Assembly: GCA_024232965.1 (NCBI GenBank)
Contig: JACKQF010000001.1
Coordinates: forward strand, 682,001-746,000
Source of the DNA: Verrucomicrobiaceae bacterium
Lineage (GTDB): Bacteria > Verrucomicrobiota > Verrucomicrobiia > Verrucomicrobiales > Verrucomicrobiaceae
DNA: 64,000 nt
Direction: 5' to 3'
Under the pieces are notes generated by a model. That model worked only from the letters and a program-made list of their open reading frames with translations. It did no database searches and was not told where the DNA came from. The translations under genes were made by a program, and so were the position numbers. Shown in pieces: positions 18,174 to 27,151 of the stretch. Numbering within the stretch: position 1 is the stretch's first letter; every line of letters starts with the position of its first letter.

Positions 18174-19661
18174 ATGAAGCCCCTCATCATCTTCCTTTCA
18201 TCATTCGTCATTCTGCATTCGTCATTGGCTGCAACACAGCCTAACGTCATTCTGCTCATGGGTGATGATCACGGCTGGGAGGAGACCGGCTACAATGGGC
18301 ATCCGCATGTCAAGACACCTGTGCTGGATGAGATGGCGGCGACGGGACTGAAGTTCGAAAACTTTTACGCGGGACATCCGAGTTGCTCGCCGACTCGCGC
18401 GAGTTTCATGACGGGGCGACATCCGAATCGGATGGGCACCTTTGCACCTGGGTGGTCCTTCCGTCCGGAGGAAATCACCCTGGCCCACGTCATGAGCAAG
18501 GCAGGTTACCAATGCGCGCACTTCGGTAAGTGGCATCTTGGTGCCGTGAAGGCCGCATCGCCGGTGAGCCCTGGGAAAATGGGGTTTCACGAGTGGCTCT
18601 CGCACGACAACTTCTTTGAGCTCAATCCCTCCTTTTCACGCAATGGCGGTCCACCAGAAGTCTTCAGGGGCGAGAGTTCAGAGATCCTCGTTGACGAGAT
18701 GATCAAGTTCATTGATCGCACACGCAAGGACGACAAACCGTTCTTTACCGTGCTCTGGTATGGATCACCGCACGAGCCCTACAGCGGGCTGACTGCGGAC
18801 CTTGCCTTGTATGATAATCTGCCTGCTAAATACTCCGACAAGAAGGTGAAGCTCACTTCCAACGAAACGGGTGGGCAAACTACCCGACCTCAGGGGGAGG
18901 TGTTGCGTGAGCGGTATGCAGAAATTACGGCGATGGATCGATCTATCGGCATGCTGCGCAAATACCTCGCCGCTCAAGGGCTGCGCGACAACACTCTGCT
19001 TTTCTATTGTGGCGACAACGGCACCTCGGTAGATGGATCGCTGTTCCTCCCGCATCGAGGAGTGAAGGGGCAGATTTATGACGGTGGTATCCTGGTGCCG
19101 GGCCTCATCGAGTGGCCCGCCCGCATTCCGAAGCCTCGCAGCACAAAGATTCGCGCCAGCACCAGTGACCTCCTGCCTACTCTCTGTGCGCTAGCCGGTC
19201 AGTCGCTGCCGAGTCGCCCGCTGGATGGCATTGACCTCATGCCACTGATTGACGGAAAAATGACGGCGCGCAGCAATCCGTTGTTCTTCTGGGAGTGCAA
19301 TATCGGCAAATCAAAGGGCGAGCCTTACATCGATCCCGAGCTACAGAAAGGCACGACGCCGCTGGTCAAAAAGTCGGGTGGGAAGGCCACTCGGGACTTT
19401 AGCAACTTCAAGCATCCAACTATCTCCGATCCTGATTACCTTGGTCCACGGGCGATCATCGATGGTGACATGAAGCTGGTCATTCATGAGCAAAAGAAAG
19501 GTGAGCCCAATGTCGAACTCTTCGATCTGAAGGCAGATCCGGCAGAGTCAAACGACCTTGCCAAAGGCCAGCCAGATTTGTCAGACAAACTGAAGGCGAA
19601 GCTTCATGATTGGCAGCAGAGCGTCCTGACCAGCCTCACGGGCGCTGACTACACGAAGTGA
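18174..19661 (+). CDS. S1-family sulfatase (third of three)
   Basis: 495 residues, starting with MKPLIIFLSSFVILHSSLAATQ as signal peptide. The family landmarks are NVILLMGDDHGWEETGYNG, the canonical formylglycine site C71-S-P-T-R with ASFMTGRHPNR, HFGKWHLG, FYCGDNGTSVDG, and a C-terminal VELFDLKADPAESNDLA typical of arylsulfatase A-like enzymes. It should release sulfate from carbohydrate or aryl esters outside the cytoplasm. The three sulfatases are too different from one another to be recent duplicates, which suggests they act on different linkages of one sulfated glycan (inference). A 75-base gap separates it from the ThuA-like gene. Confidence 0.92.
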   Translation: MKPLIIFLSSFVILHSSLAATQPNVILLMGDDHGWEETGYNGHPHVKTPVLDEMAATGLKFENFYAGHPSCSPTRASFMTGRHPNRMGTFAPGWSFRPEEITLAHVMSKAGYQCAHFGKWHLGAVKAASPVSPGKMGFHEWLSHDNFFELNPSFSRNGGPPEVFRGESSEILVDEMIKFIDRTRKDDKPFFTVLWYGSPHEPYSGLTADLALYDNLPAKYSDKKVKLTSNETGGQTTRPQGEVLRERYAEITAMDRSIGMLRKYLAAQGLRDNTLLFYCGDNGTSVDGSLFLPHRGVKGQIYDGGILVPGLIEWPARIPKPRSTKIRASTSDLLPTLCALAGQSLPSRPLDGIDLMPLIDGKMTARSNPLFFWECNIGKSKGEPYIDPELQKGTTPLVKKSGGKATRDFSNFKHPTISDPDYLGPRAIIDGDMKLVIHEQKKGEPNVELFDLKADPAESNDLAKGQPDLSDKLKAKLHDWQQSVLTSLTGADYTK

Positions 19662-19736
19662 GGCTTGTTCACATCGTTCGACATTTGCTGTCCCTAGCCT
19701 GCGTTTTATCCCATCAAAGTTTCCAGCCCTTACCTT

Positions 19737-20612
19737 ATGACCCAGCTCCGCCGTTTCCTTTTCGCCACTGCCGTTTTGTCCTTGTTGGGAGATCCGCTGC
19801 TTGCGGCTGAACCCGTGAAGATCGTCCTCGTCGCCGGACAGGTCAAAGAAGTCGATAAAATGGGACACCATGACTACCTCGGTGGCTGCCGGATCATGGA
19901 GGCACTTTTGAAACAGACGCCTGGGATCGATCCGGTACTGGTCGAGAAGGAGTGGCCTGCCGATGACTCGGTCTTTGATGGAGCCGCTGCGGTGGTGTTT
20001 TACACCGATGGTGGCGGCAAGCAGGCCTATCTAGCGACTCCGGAACACGTCGCACTAGTCCAGAAGCTTGCGGAAGGTAAAACGGGTCTTGTGAACATCC
20101 ATCAGGCCGTCGAGTTCACGCCCGAGTTCGCGAAACAGTCGGCGGAGTGGACCGGTGGCGTTTACAACGCGCTTTCCACCCGCGGTCATTGGGACAGCGT
20201 GCATGACAAGTTCCCCGAACATCCGATCACGCGCGGCGTGACTCCTTGGAAGACCAATGACGGCTGGCTGAACCACTTCAAGTTTCCTGCGGGCCTGAAA
20301 GGGATCACTCCGCTCGTCTGGTCCGGCAAAGAGGCGCTCGGTTCACCTGATGGCGGCGACAAAGACATCGTGTCATGGACATTCGACAGGCCCAGCGGTG
20401 GACGTTCCTTCAACTTCAGCGGCCTGGATGCACACGGGGCCTGGGAACTCGATGGGATGCGCAAACTGGTCATCAATGGCATCCTCTGGAGCGCTGGCGT
20501 CGAGATCCCTGCAGACGGCGCCAAGGTCGATGCGGACAAGGCCCTGGTCGATTCCTTCCTCACCCCACGCACCGCTCCTCCGCCGAAGAAGCCCAAGGCA
20601 GCGGCCAAGTAG
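19737..20612 (+). CDS. ThuA-like domain protein
   Basis: 291 residues with an N-terminal signal (MTQLRRFLFATAVLSLLGDPLLAAEP). The ThuA-like (class I glutamine-amidotransferase-like) fold is shown by VKIVLVAGQ, a mid-protein GLVNIHQAVEF, DKFPEHPITRGV, and near the end GGRSFNFSGLDAHGAWELDGMRKLVINGILWSAGVEIP. The related ThuA of rhizobia works with ThuB in trehalose and other disaccharide use through 3-keto intermediates; here the substrate is unknown. The last 15 residues are lysine- and proline-rich and unstructured. It stops 15 bases before the DUF1592 gene and follows the sulfatases, which supports a shared glycan-degrading operon. Confidence 0.88.
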   Translation: MTQLRRFLFATAVLSLLGDPLLAAEPVKIVLVAGQVKEVDKMGHHDYLGGCRIMEALLKQTPGIDPVLVEKEWPADDSVFDGAAAVVFYTDGGGKQAYLATPEHVALVQKLAEGKTGLVNIHQAVEFTPEFAKQSAEWTGGVYNALSTRGHWDSVHDKFPEHPITRGVTPWKTNDGWLNHFKFPAGLKGITPLVWSGKEALGSPDGGDKDIVSWTFDRPSGGRSFNFSGLDAHGAWELDGMRKLVINGILWSAGVEIPADGAKVDADKALVDSFLTPRTAPPPKKPKAAAK

Positions 20613-20627
20613 TCGGTCGTTTCATCG

Positions 20628-22685
20628 ATGCGTCGAGCACTTCTCATCACGATCTCCCTGAGTTCCTCCCTGTTTGGCCAGGATCACGAGTCGATTCTGT
20701 CAGTGTTTCGCGAGAGCTGCATTCGTTGCCATGGCGAAAACGGCAAGGTGAAGGGCAAACTGAACCTGCTGGAAATCGCCAGCGTGGCTGAATTGAAGCA
20801 GGATCCAGAACGGCTGCAGAAGATCATTGAGGCGATCGATTTTCAGGAAATGCCGCCGGAAGACGAGCCGCAGCTCCAAGCAGGCGTGCGCACGCAACTG
20901 CTCGCCGATCTCGAAATGCTGCGCCACGATTCCGTGAGCGGCAAGAAGGCCTACGCGGCGACGCCGATCCGGCGCATGAACCGCTTTCAATACAACAACG
21001 CCGTCACCGATCTCTTTGACCTCGACTGTGTCGTCTTCACGCTACCGGAGCGCATGCTGCGCGAACACAAAGATTATTTCCAACCGGCGAGCGGCAAGAT
21101 GGCAGATGTCGTTTCTGTGGGCAGCCGCCCGCTGGGGAAGTCGCAGTTGATCGAGGATCGACTCGATGGTGTGGCTGCGTTCCCGCAGGACCTGCGGGCC
21201 GAACATGGTTTCGACAACCAGGCGGATCATCTTTCGCTCTCGCCGCTACTGATGGAGGCATTTTTGACGTTGGGCCAATCGATCACGCAGAGCCCGGACT
21301 TCACGGCAAAATCCGTCGGCATCTGGAAGGCCTTCTTTGCAGCGCCGTCCGAGAAGCAAGTTGTGAAAAGCGAAGTGCGCCTTCGTCTCAAACCTTTTCT
21401 GACCAAGGCCTTCCGCAAGCCGGTCGAAGACGAACTGCTGGACCGCTACGTCGGCCACGTCCTTCGCCAGATCGATTCGGGTGTGGCATTTGAAGAGGCG
21501 ATGAAATCCATCGCCGCTGCTGCGATCGCATCGCCAAGATTTCTCTATCTCTACGACAAGTCCGGCACCAGCGGGGTCGCCGAAGCCATCGATGACTTCG
21601 AACTCGCCTCGCGGCTATCGTTCTTCCTCTGGGGCAGTCTTCCGGATGAAATCCTGCTCGATCTCGCGGCGAATGGCGAGTTGCACAATGCCGCAGTTCT
21701 CGGAGCGCAGATTGAGCGTATGATGAAGGACCACAAATTGAAGCGCTTCTGCGACAGCTTTCCCTCCCAGTGGCTACAGCTTGAGCGCATCATCTCGTCG
21801 ATTCCAAACAAAGACAAGTTCCCCGACTTCTACTTCGCCAAGTATCGAGCCAGCATGCACATGATGCTGGAGCCACTGCTGCTTTTTGAGACCGTTCTCA
21901 TCGAGAACTTGCCCGTCACACAGTTCATCGATTCCGACTTCACCTATCGCTCAACGTTTCTAGACAAGGCTTATCAGGGCTTGGGGATCGAGAGCAAGAG
22001 TGAGGGCAAACAGGGCGACACGGTGACGGTCTTGAATTTTAAACGTCTGCCGGTGACTGATCGTCGCAGTGGCGGCGTGATTACCAATGCGGCCGTGATG
22101 ACGATGACTTCAGGCCCGGACCGCACGCAGCCGATCACGCGTGGTGCCTGGATCGCCAGCGTGATTTTCAATAACCCGCCCGAACCACCTCCAGCCAATG
22201 TGCCTGCTCTCGGCGAAAAGCCCGCGCAGGGCGAGGAGCACTTGACCTTGCGCGAACGTCTCGCCTTGCATCGCGAGCGCGCCGATTGCGCCGGCTGTCA
22301 CGAGAAGATCGATCCGCTCGGCTTTGCGCTGGAGAACTACGACCCCGTTGGCCGTTGGCGGGAGAAGTATGACAATGATCGCGATGTGGACATGCAGGGC
22401 ACCTTGTTGCGCGAGCACCCGTTCAATGATGTCATCGAATTCAAAGACGCCATCCTCGCAGAGAAGGATCGTTTCACCCGTGGACTCGCCGGTCATCTCC
22501 TTTCGTTCGCCTTGGCACGCGAGCTCGGTCCGGCCGATCAGGATGCACTCGATCAAATCGCCCAAACGACGGCCAAAGACGGCTACAAGATCCAAACCTT
22601 GATCAAGCAGGTCATTCTCAGTGAACCCTTTCAGATGAAGGCCAGCCCGAAATCGGCGCAAGCCTCCGCCGGGCCCCAGCGTTAA
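20628..22685 (+). CDS. DUF1592/DUF1588-family cytochrome-like protein (copy 2, short form)
   Basis: 685 residues, signal MRRALLITISLSSSLFG. An N-terminal cytochrome module carries C31-I-R-C-H35 with EMPPEDEPQ downstream. A DUF1587-like element (RRMNRFQYNNAVTDLF) leads directly into DUF1595/DUF1592 (FELASRLSFFLWGSLPDE), then DUF1588 with CAGCH at 554-558 followed by EKIDPLGFALENYDPVGRWR, and DUF1585 at the end. It lacks the large beta-rich insert seen in copies 1 and 4, hence the shorter length. Predicted to be periplasmic with two hemes; activity unknown. A DUF1552 gene starts 13 bases downstream. Confidence 0.9.
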   Translation: MRRALLITISLSSSLFGQDHESILSVFRESCIRCHGENGKVKGKLNLLEIASVAELKQDPERLQKIIEAIDFQEMPPEDEPQLQAGVRTQLLADLEMLRHDSVSGKKAYAATPIRRMNRFQYNNAVTDLFDLDCVVFTLPERMLREHKDYFQPASGKMADVVSVGSRPLGKSQLIEDRLDGVAAFPQDLRAEHGFDNQADHLSLSPLLMEAFLTLGQSITQSPDFTAKSVGIWKAFFAAPSEKQVVKSEVRLRLKPFLTKAFRKPVEDELLDRYVGHVLRQIDSGVAFEEAMKSIAAAAIASPRFLYLYDKSGTSGVAEAIDDFELASRLSFFLWGSLPDEILLDLAANGELHNAAVLGAQIERMMKDHKLKRFCDSFPSQWLQLERIISSIPNKDKFPDFYFAKYRASMHMMLEPLLLFETVLIENLPVTQFIDSDFTYRSTFLDKAYQGLGIESKSEGKQGDTVTVLNFKRLPVTDRRSGGVITNAAVMTMTSGPDRTQPITRGAWIASVIFNNPPEPPPANVPALGEKPAQGEEHLTLRERLALHRERADCAGCHEKIDPLGFALENYDPVGRWREKYDNDRDVDMQGTLLREHPFNDVIEFKDAILAEKDRFTRGLAGHLLSFALARELGPADQDALDQIAQTTAKDGYKIQTLIKQVILSEPFQMKASPKSAQASAGPQR

Positions 22686-22698
22686 CTTTTTCACCCTC

Positions 22699-24072
22699 AT
22701 GCGATCCACCTCACGACGAACCTTCCTCCGCGGCCTCGGCGGTTCCGCCTTGGCGTTACCATGGCTGGAGAGCATAGGTGTCGCTACTCCTGCCAAGAAG
22801 GTTGCGCAGCGGATGGCACATTTTTATGTGCCCATCGGTGTCGTGCGTCGCGGATTCTTCCCCGGCGAGGCCGATCAGATCATTCCCGAAGGCAATCTCG
22901 GCGGCGTGATGGCATCGCTCGGCAAGCAGGATCCCAAGTTCAGCGTGAAGCCGCTCGACCAGCTCACGCCGACGATGCAGCCGCTGGCGGCGATGAAGGA
23001 CAAGGTCACGCTGATCACCGGCATGGACCGCACCTTTCAGCAGGGTACGGACGTTCATGCGCAGTGTGCGTCGTGCTACCTCAGCAGCGCCGAGCCTTAC
23101 ACGATCAAAGGCAGCGCCTGGCCGCTGGACCGCACGCTGGATCATCTCGTGGCCGATCAGATCGGCACGAACACGCCTTTCCGCACGCTGGAGTTCAGTT
23201 GCAACAGTCACAAGGACAACAAGGAATCGATCTACTTCGACAACATTTCCTGGTATGGCACCGGCCACCTCGCGCCGTCCGTCCGCGATCCGCGTCGGAT
23301 GTATCGGCGTCTGTTTTCCACTCAGGAGATCGATCGTTATCGCGACGTCACCGATCTCGTGCTTGAGGATGCTCGCTCGCTGAAGCGCGACCTCGGCTAT
23401 CAAGACGGGCAGAAGTTCACCGAGTACTTCGATTCCATCCGCGCCATCGAGACGCAGATGAACCGGCTGGAAAAGATGAAGGCCGAACTCGCCAAGGTGA
23501 GCTTCGACGAACCGCCGGACGCCTACCTGCCGCGCGGCGACTACATCCGCCTCATGGGCGACCTGATGATCGTCGCCCTGCAAACCGGCCTCACCAACGT
23601 GGCCACCTTCATGGTCGGCCCCGAGCGCTGGGACACGCCTTACATGTTCGACGGTCTTTTCAAAGAACCGAAGAGCCATCATCAGATGTCGCACAACCAG
23701 ACGAAGATGATCGACGACCTGCTGAAGGTGGATCGCTTCCACATGGAACAGTTCGCCTACCTCGTGCAGAAGATGGACGCGACCCCGGAGCCCGACGGCA
23801 CCTCGTTGCTCGACAACACCCTCTTCACCTACGGCTCCGGCCTCGGCGACGGTTCCACGCATCAATACAACGACCTGCCGATCATCGTCGCCGGCGGCGG
23901 AAGCGCATCGCCTCCGGCAAACACATCAACATGCCCGAGGGCACCCCGCTCGCCAAGCCGACTTCGCTCGCCGCCGCTCGTTCGACTGGCGTCTCGCCCT
24001 CAGCCTCCTTCAGCAAGGCGTCACCGAGTTCGCGACCGTGAACCTGAAAGACTTCGAGGATTTTGGGTTTGA
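22699..24072 (+). CDS. DUF1552 exported protein (copy 2), C-terminus lost by frameshift and fusion
   Basis: The open frame is 457 codons. Residues 1-400 are a good DUF1552 protein: Tat-like signal RSTSRRTFLRGLGGSALALPW, YFDSIRAIETQMNRL, and LLDNTLFTYGSGLGDGSTHQYNDLPIIVAGGG. After 23,900 the frame becomes proline/arginine-rich nonsense. The expected continuation (RIASGKHINMPEGTPLA) is present one frame over, which points to a one-base loss right after 23,900. Even that frame loses homology near 23,953, where the terminal 'NLWLSLL' region should be; VapC toxin sequence begins there instead. So the gene has both a frameshift and a deletion of its last 35 or so codons. Compare the intact copies at 7923 and 45,164. 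A sequencing error could explain the frameshift but not the fusion. Confidence 0.8.
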   Translation: MRSTSRRTFLRGLGGSALALPWLESIGVATPAKKVAQRMAHFYVPIGVVRRGFFPGEADQIIPEGNLGGVMASLGKQDPKFSVKPLDQLTPTMQPLAAMKDKVTLITGMDRTFQQGTDVHAQCASCYLSSAEPYTIKGSAWPLDRTLDHLVADQIGTNTPFRTLEFSCNSHKDNKESIYFDNISWYGTGHLAPSVRDPRRMYRRLFSTQEIDRYRDVTDLVLEDARSLKRDLGYQDGQKFTEYFDSIRAIETQMNRLEKMKAELAKVSFDEPPDAYLPRGDYIRLMGDLMIVALQTGLTNVATFMVGPERWDTPYMFDGLFKEPKSHHQMSHNQTKMIDDLLKVDRFHMEQFAYLVQKMDATPEPDGTSLLDNTLFTYGSGLGDGSTHQYNDLPIIVAGGGSASPPANTSTCPRAPRSPSRLRSPPLVRLASRPQPPSARRHRVRDREPERLRGFWV

Positions 24073-24118
24073 GAGGGTTTGGAATCCATTCCTCGCGCCA
24101 GACAGGCCATCAAATTGA
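23957..24118 (+). pseudogene. C-terminal fragment of a VapC-type PIN-domain toxin
   Basis: In the third forward frame from 23,957 to the TGA at 24,116-24,118 the translation contains FDWRLALSLLQQGVTEFATV, then NLKDFEDFGFERVWNPF. This closely fits the end of PIN-domain VapC toxins, including the conserved acidic position in 'FDxRLA' and the 'TxNxKDF' metal-binding segment. The N-terminal half with the first catalytic Asp is absent; the sequence upstream is the broken DUF1552 gene in another frame. It cannot be a functional nuclease on its own. It ends 31 bases before an antitoxin gene of the kind that normally precedes such a toxin. Confidence 0.7.
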
Positions 24119-24149
24119 CCGCTATCCGAAGTGATGGATAAAACGCATC

Positions 24150-24404
24150 ATGACACGAACTCAAATCCAGTTCCCTGAGCCGCTTTACCAGCGCCTCACA
24201 GAGATCGCCGAGCGGCGGGATTGGTCGCTCTCGGAGGTCATGCGCAAGGCGGCGGAGCACTTCGTCACCCGCTTCCCGGAGGAACCCGCGCCCAAGAAGG
24301 TCTGGCGCTTTCCCACTCTCGACTGCGGCGGCGACTTCCTCACCGATCCCGCCACCAGCCTGCGCCTCGAAGTGGACGCCATCCGAGTGCGCAGCGCGTC
24401 ATGA
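24150..24404 (+). CDS. Ribbon-helix-helix (CopG/VapB-like) antitoxin without its toxin
   Basis: 84 residues. The N-terminus MTRTQIQFPEPLYQRLTEIA followed by ERRDWSLSEVMRKAAEHFVTRF is a typical ribbon-helix-helix DNA-binding domain. The tail (KVWRFPTLDCGGDFLTDPA) matches the toxin-wrapping region of VapB-type antitoxins partnered with PIN toxins. An ATG at 24,401 overlaps its stop (ATGA), exactly where a VapC should begin, but the frame reads only Met-Ile before becoming unrelated sequence that ends after 37 codons. The antitoxin looks intact while its own toxin is missing, and a toxin C-terminus lies just upstream instead. Confidence 0.8.
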   Translation: MTRTQIQFPEPLYQRLTEIAERRDWSLSEVMRKAAEHFVTRFPEEPAPKKVWRFPTLDCGGDFLTDPATSLRLEVDAIRVRSAS

Positions 24405-24439
24405 TCTCTTTCTCAGAATCAAAAGTAAGGCATCCTTAC

Positions 24440-27151
24440 TCATTCAAAACAGACAAGACACAGAGGTTGAAGGCTCAGTGTCTTTCCGTGGGTCTTTACG
24501 TCCAGTAACTCACGAAGTGATTGGCGGCATGTTTCCACAGCCCTCGTCAAATCCGGTGCTCGAGCAGATGTTTGGGAACTCACTATTTCAAGCGTTTGGA
24601 GCACACGAACTGCTTCTCTGGCCTCAATCGTCCGAATCACAGCACCCTCCCCGTCCAGTGCGAAAGTGAAGACTGCGTCCGGCCCCGACCACCCAGCACG
24701 GCTTTTCCATCGTGCAGCAAAGACAACCCACCAGGCCTCCGCAGCCTCTGCTTCAAGCGGCCTCTTGGCCCGGTAGAAAGAATTACTCCAAGTCGCCTGT
24801 AGCGCACTTCTGAAGAACCAGTCTGTCACTGCATCCCCAAACCCTGCGAGCGTTGGCTTGATGTCCTGGCCCCGAACACGGCCCAGGCTGGTGTTCCGAG
24901 CGTCTGCGAACTGATCCCGATCAAAAACCAGATGACATTCCCGGCTTGGGCGCAGGCCTCCTCGAAACGCTTCAGGCAGGGTAAAGTGATACACGCCCTT
25001 GAGGAACTTGTTGTCTGACGTTCTCGTCTCCCGCAGCACAATCCCATGGCCTGCCGCTGCCCAGGCAAAGACCTGTCTGAAGGCATCTGAGCTGAGTTCT
25101 GGCGAACCCTGACCATAGTTGGTCGGCATCCCCAGAGACTCTCGGAACAAATGGTCCAACGACGATTTCCGGCTCAGCAGCTCCTGCACCGCCTCATCCA
25201 CCGCTTCTTCCACCTGTTTCGCATTTGAGTTCCATGCGCAGGCCTTCATCAGTTCCGGCACGCTGATCGCCTCATGAAGGCTGCCCAGAATCATCGTTCG
25301 ATAGTCCTCGTCCGCCACCAACCCCATGCTGGCTTGCACAGTGGCGAGTTTTGCTTCGATCTTCTGCGAGATCATCGCATCCCAGCTTTCGGGCGCTTTT
25401 AGGTTGGCGACTTTGACCTTGTGCTTTTGGCCGTAGCGATCCAGTCGTCCAATCCGTTGCAGCAGTCGCATGGGATTCCACGGCAGATCATAGTTGACCA
25501 TCAGATGACACTGCCGGTGAAGGTTGGCCCCCTCGCTACCCGCTTCCGTAGAAATCAAAACGGTGCCATGACCTTCGAAGGCGATGCGCTGCTCCCTCCG
25601 TTCATCCAAGTTCAAACCACCGTGAATCTGCATGACCTTCTCACCCGCTGCTGTCAGCTTTTCCGCCAGCCAACTCTGCGTGACCCGATACTGGGTGAAA
25701 ATTAGAATCCGATCACCATTCTCACGGAAGGTTCCACCTTGGCGAATGAGGTCCTGAAAAGTTTGCCATTTGCTGTCAGTGGCAACTTCACCCACCGCTT
25801 TGATCACGTCTTCCAGGGCTTCCCGCTCCGACAGGCCGCCAATAAAGTCATACTCCTCAGCCATGGACGCCGCTTCCTCACCAGGTTTTGTTGAGGAACT
25901 CCTACCGCCAGCTTTGTTGAGACGAGAGACAAGTGCCGCTTGGAGTGCTGCCCAACTGCTGGCCGCGATCTTTTGAAAGGTGTGCATGGCGAGCGCACGC
26001 ACCAAGGCCTCGCCCTTGGACTCCTTGAAGACCATCTCGTTTTGCACATAGCGGGCCAGCCGCTGAAGCGCCGCCTTTTCGTGGACCGTCAGCGGCACAT
26101 CCAGAGTCCTGGTCTCATGACCCAAGAAGATGGGCTTTCCGGACCAATCCACCGCCCGCTTTTTAGCGGTCCGGGTCAGGCACTCTTCCAAAGCGGCCGG
26201 ATCGGTGAGAGCACCTCCCGGCTCGATGGCGGCTTCCGCTTCGATCTTGTCCGGTCTTGCAAGCTGCAACAGATAGGCAAAGCGCAGATCATTGCCCTGA
26301 TGGGGAGTCGCGCTCATCAGGATGAGCCGTGGAGAACGAGGACTGCCATCCCCGTTAAGCTCCCAGTTCACCACCCGCTCCTGAACCAACCATTCAATGA
26401 ACCGGTAGTTCTGCGTCCGATAAAGGTCATTGCTCAAAAACTCCCGCCGCGCTGTGAGGCGATGGGCCTCATCACAAACCACCAGATCAAATGGTGGCGC
26501 CGACTTCAGCGTGTCACGCAGCCGCTCCTGCTTCAGCGTGTCCAGGGATGCGAGGACGAGCGTGTGAGACTTCCAGTTGTCGGCTCGCTCCAAGGAGAAA
26601 TCCCGCCCAGCAATGCTGAAGTTCAGCCCAAAGTGCTCATCCATTTCATCCTGCCATTGCAGCACCACACCCGCCGGGCACAGCACCAGCACTCGACTCT
26701 GCGGAACACTCTGCCGCAGTGAGGCGATGATCAACCCAGCTTCAATCGTCTTCCCCATCCCCACATCGTCGGCGATGACATGACCAAACCTTGAGTGGGC
26801 AAGGATCTTTTCCAGCAAAAAGGCTTGGTGAGGCAGAGGCGGGGTGAAAGAACGAATGAAAGCTGCCGACTGACTATTCTCCGCCATCACCAAAGCCGCC
26901 CCCAGCCGCCGTTGCAGCTCTTCAATTCCGCCCCAGTCATCAGGCTGGATCACCGTTCCCCCTTTCAACTTGGGCACGACCCGCAAGGCAGCCTCCCCCA
27001 CCGCCAGCAAACCCGGCAGCCACTCAAACGCCACCTGACAAATGCGCTCATCACTGAGCACACTTTCCTCAATCAGCCGCACCACCCCATAGCCATGCTC
27101 AGGATGTTCAGGGCAGTAAACTCTGTCGTTGGGTTGGATGGACACTGACAT
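24440..27151 (-). CDS. SNF2/RapA-type DEAH helicase, island core gene
   Basis: 903 residues from the ATG at 27,151 (MSVSIQPNDRVYCPEHPEHG); an in-frame ATG at 27,175 would add 8. Superfamily 2 motifs are complete: motif I DDVGMGKTIEAG (about 128-139), motif II DEAH (227-230), motif III SATPHQ (280-285), LIFTQYR, STEAGSEGANLH, and motif VI QRIGRLDRYGQ (about 565-575). The N-terminal 70 residues form a small beta domain of the kind that precedes RapA-like helicases. The C-terminal 300 residues are unrecognised. It should be an ATP-driven dsDNA translocase. Its start lies inside the end of the upstream giant gene, so the two are translationally coupled. Similar helicases occur in DISARM and other defence loci, but no DrmA/B or methylase is nearby. 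Confidence 0.9.
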   Translation of the reverse strand: MSVSIQPNDRVYCPEHPEHGYGVVRLIEESVLSDERICQVAFEWLPGLLAVGEAALRVVPKLKGGTVIQPDDWGGIEELQRRLGAALVMAENSQSAAFIRSFTPPLPHQAFLLEKILAHSRFGHVIADDVGMGKTIEAGLIIASLRQSVPQSRVLVLCPAGVVLQWQDEMDEHFGLNFSIAGRDFSLERADNWKSHTLVLASLDTLKQERLRDTLKSAPPFDLVVCDEAHRLTARREFLSNDLYRTQNYRFIEWLVQERVVNWELNGDGSPRSPRLILMSATPHQGNDLRFAYLLQLARPDKIEAEAAIEPGGALTDPAALEECLTRTAKKRAVDWSGKPIFLGHETRTLDVPLTVHEKAALQRLARYVQNEMVFKESKGEALVRALAMHTFQKIAASSWAALQAALVSRLNKAGGRSSSTKPGEEAASMAEEYDFIGGLSEREALEDVIKAVGEVATDSKWQTFQDLIRQGGTFRENGDRILIFTQYRVTQSWLAEKLTAAGEKVMQIHGGLNLDERREQRIAFEGHGTVLISTEAGSEGANLHRQCHLMVNYDLPWNPMRLLQRIGRLDRYGQKHKVKVANLKAPESWDAMISQKIEAKLATVQASMGLVADEDYRTMILGSLHEAISVPELMKACAWNSNAKQVEEAVDEAVQELLSRKSSLDHLFRESLGMPTNYGQGSPELSSDAFRQVFAWAAAGHGIVLRETRTSDNKFLKGVYHFTLPEAFRGGLRPSRECHLVFDRDQFADARNTSLGRVRGQDIKPTLAGFGDAVTDWFFRSALQATWSNSFYRAKRPLEAEAAEAWWVVFAARWKSRAGWSGPDAVFTFALDGEGAVIRTIEAREAVRVLQTLEIVSSQTSARAPDLTRAVETCRQSLRELLDVKTHGKTLSLQPLCLVCFE

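Noticed and set aside
22756..23865. 369-codon minus-strand open frame opposite DUF1552 copy 2
   Set aside because: Antisense shadow of DUF1552 coding sequence.
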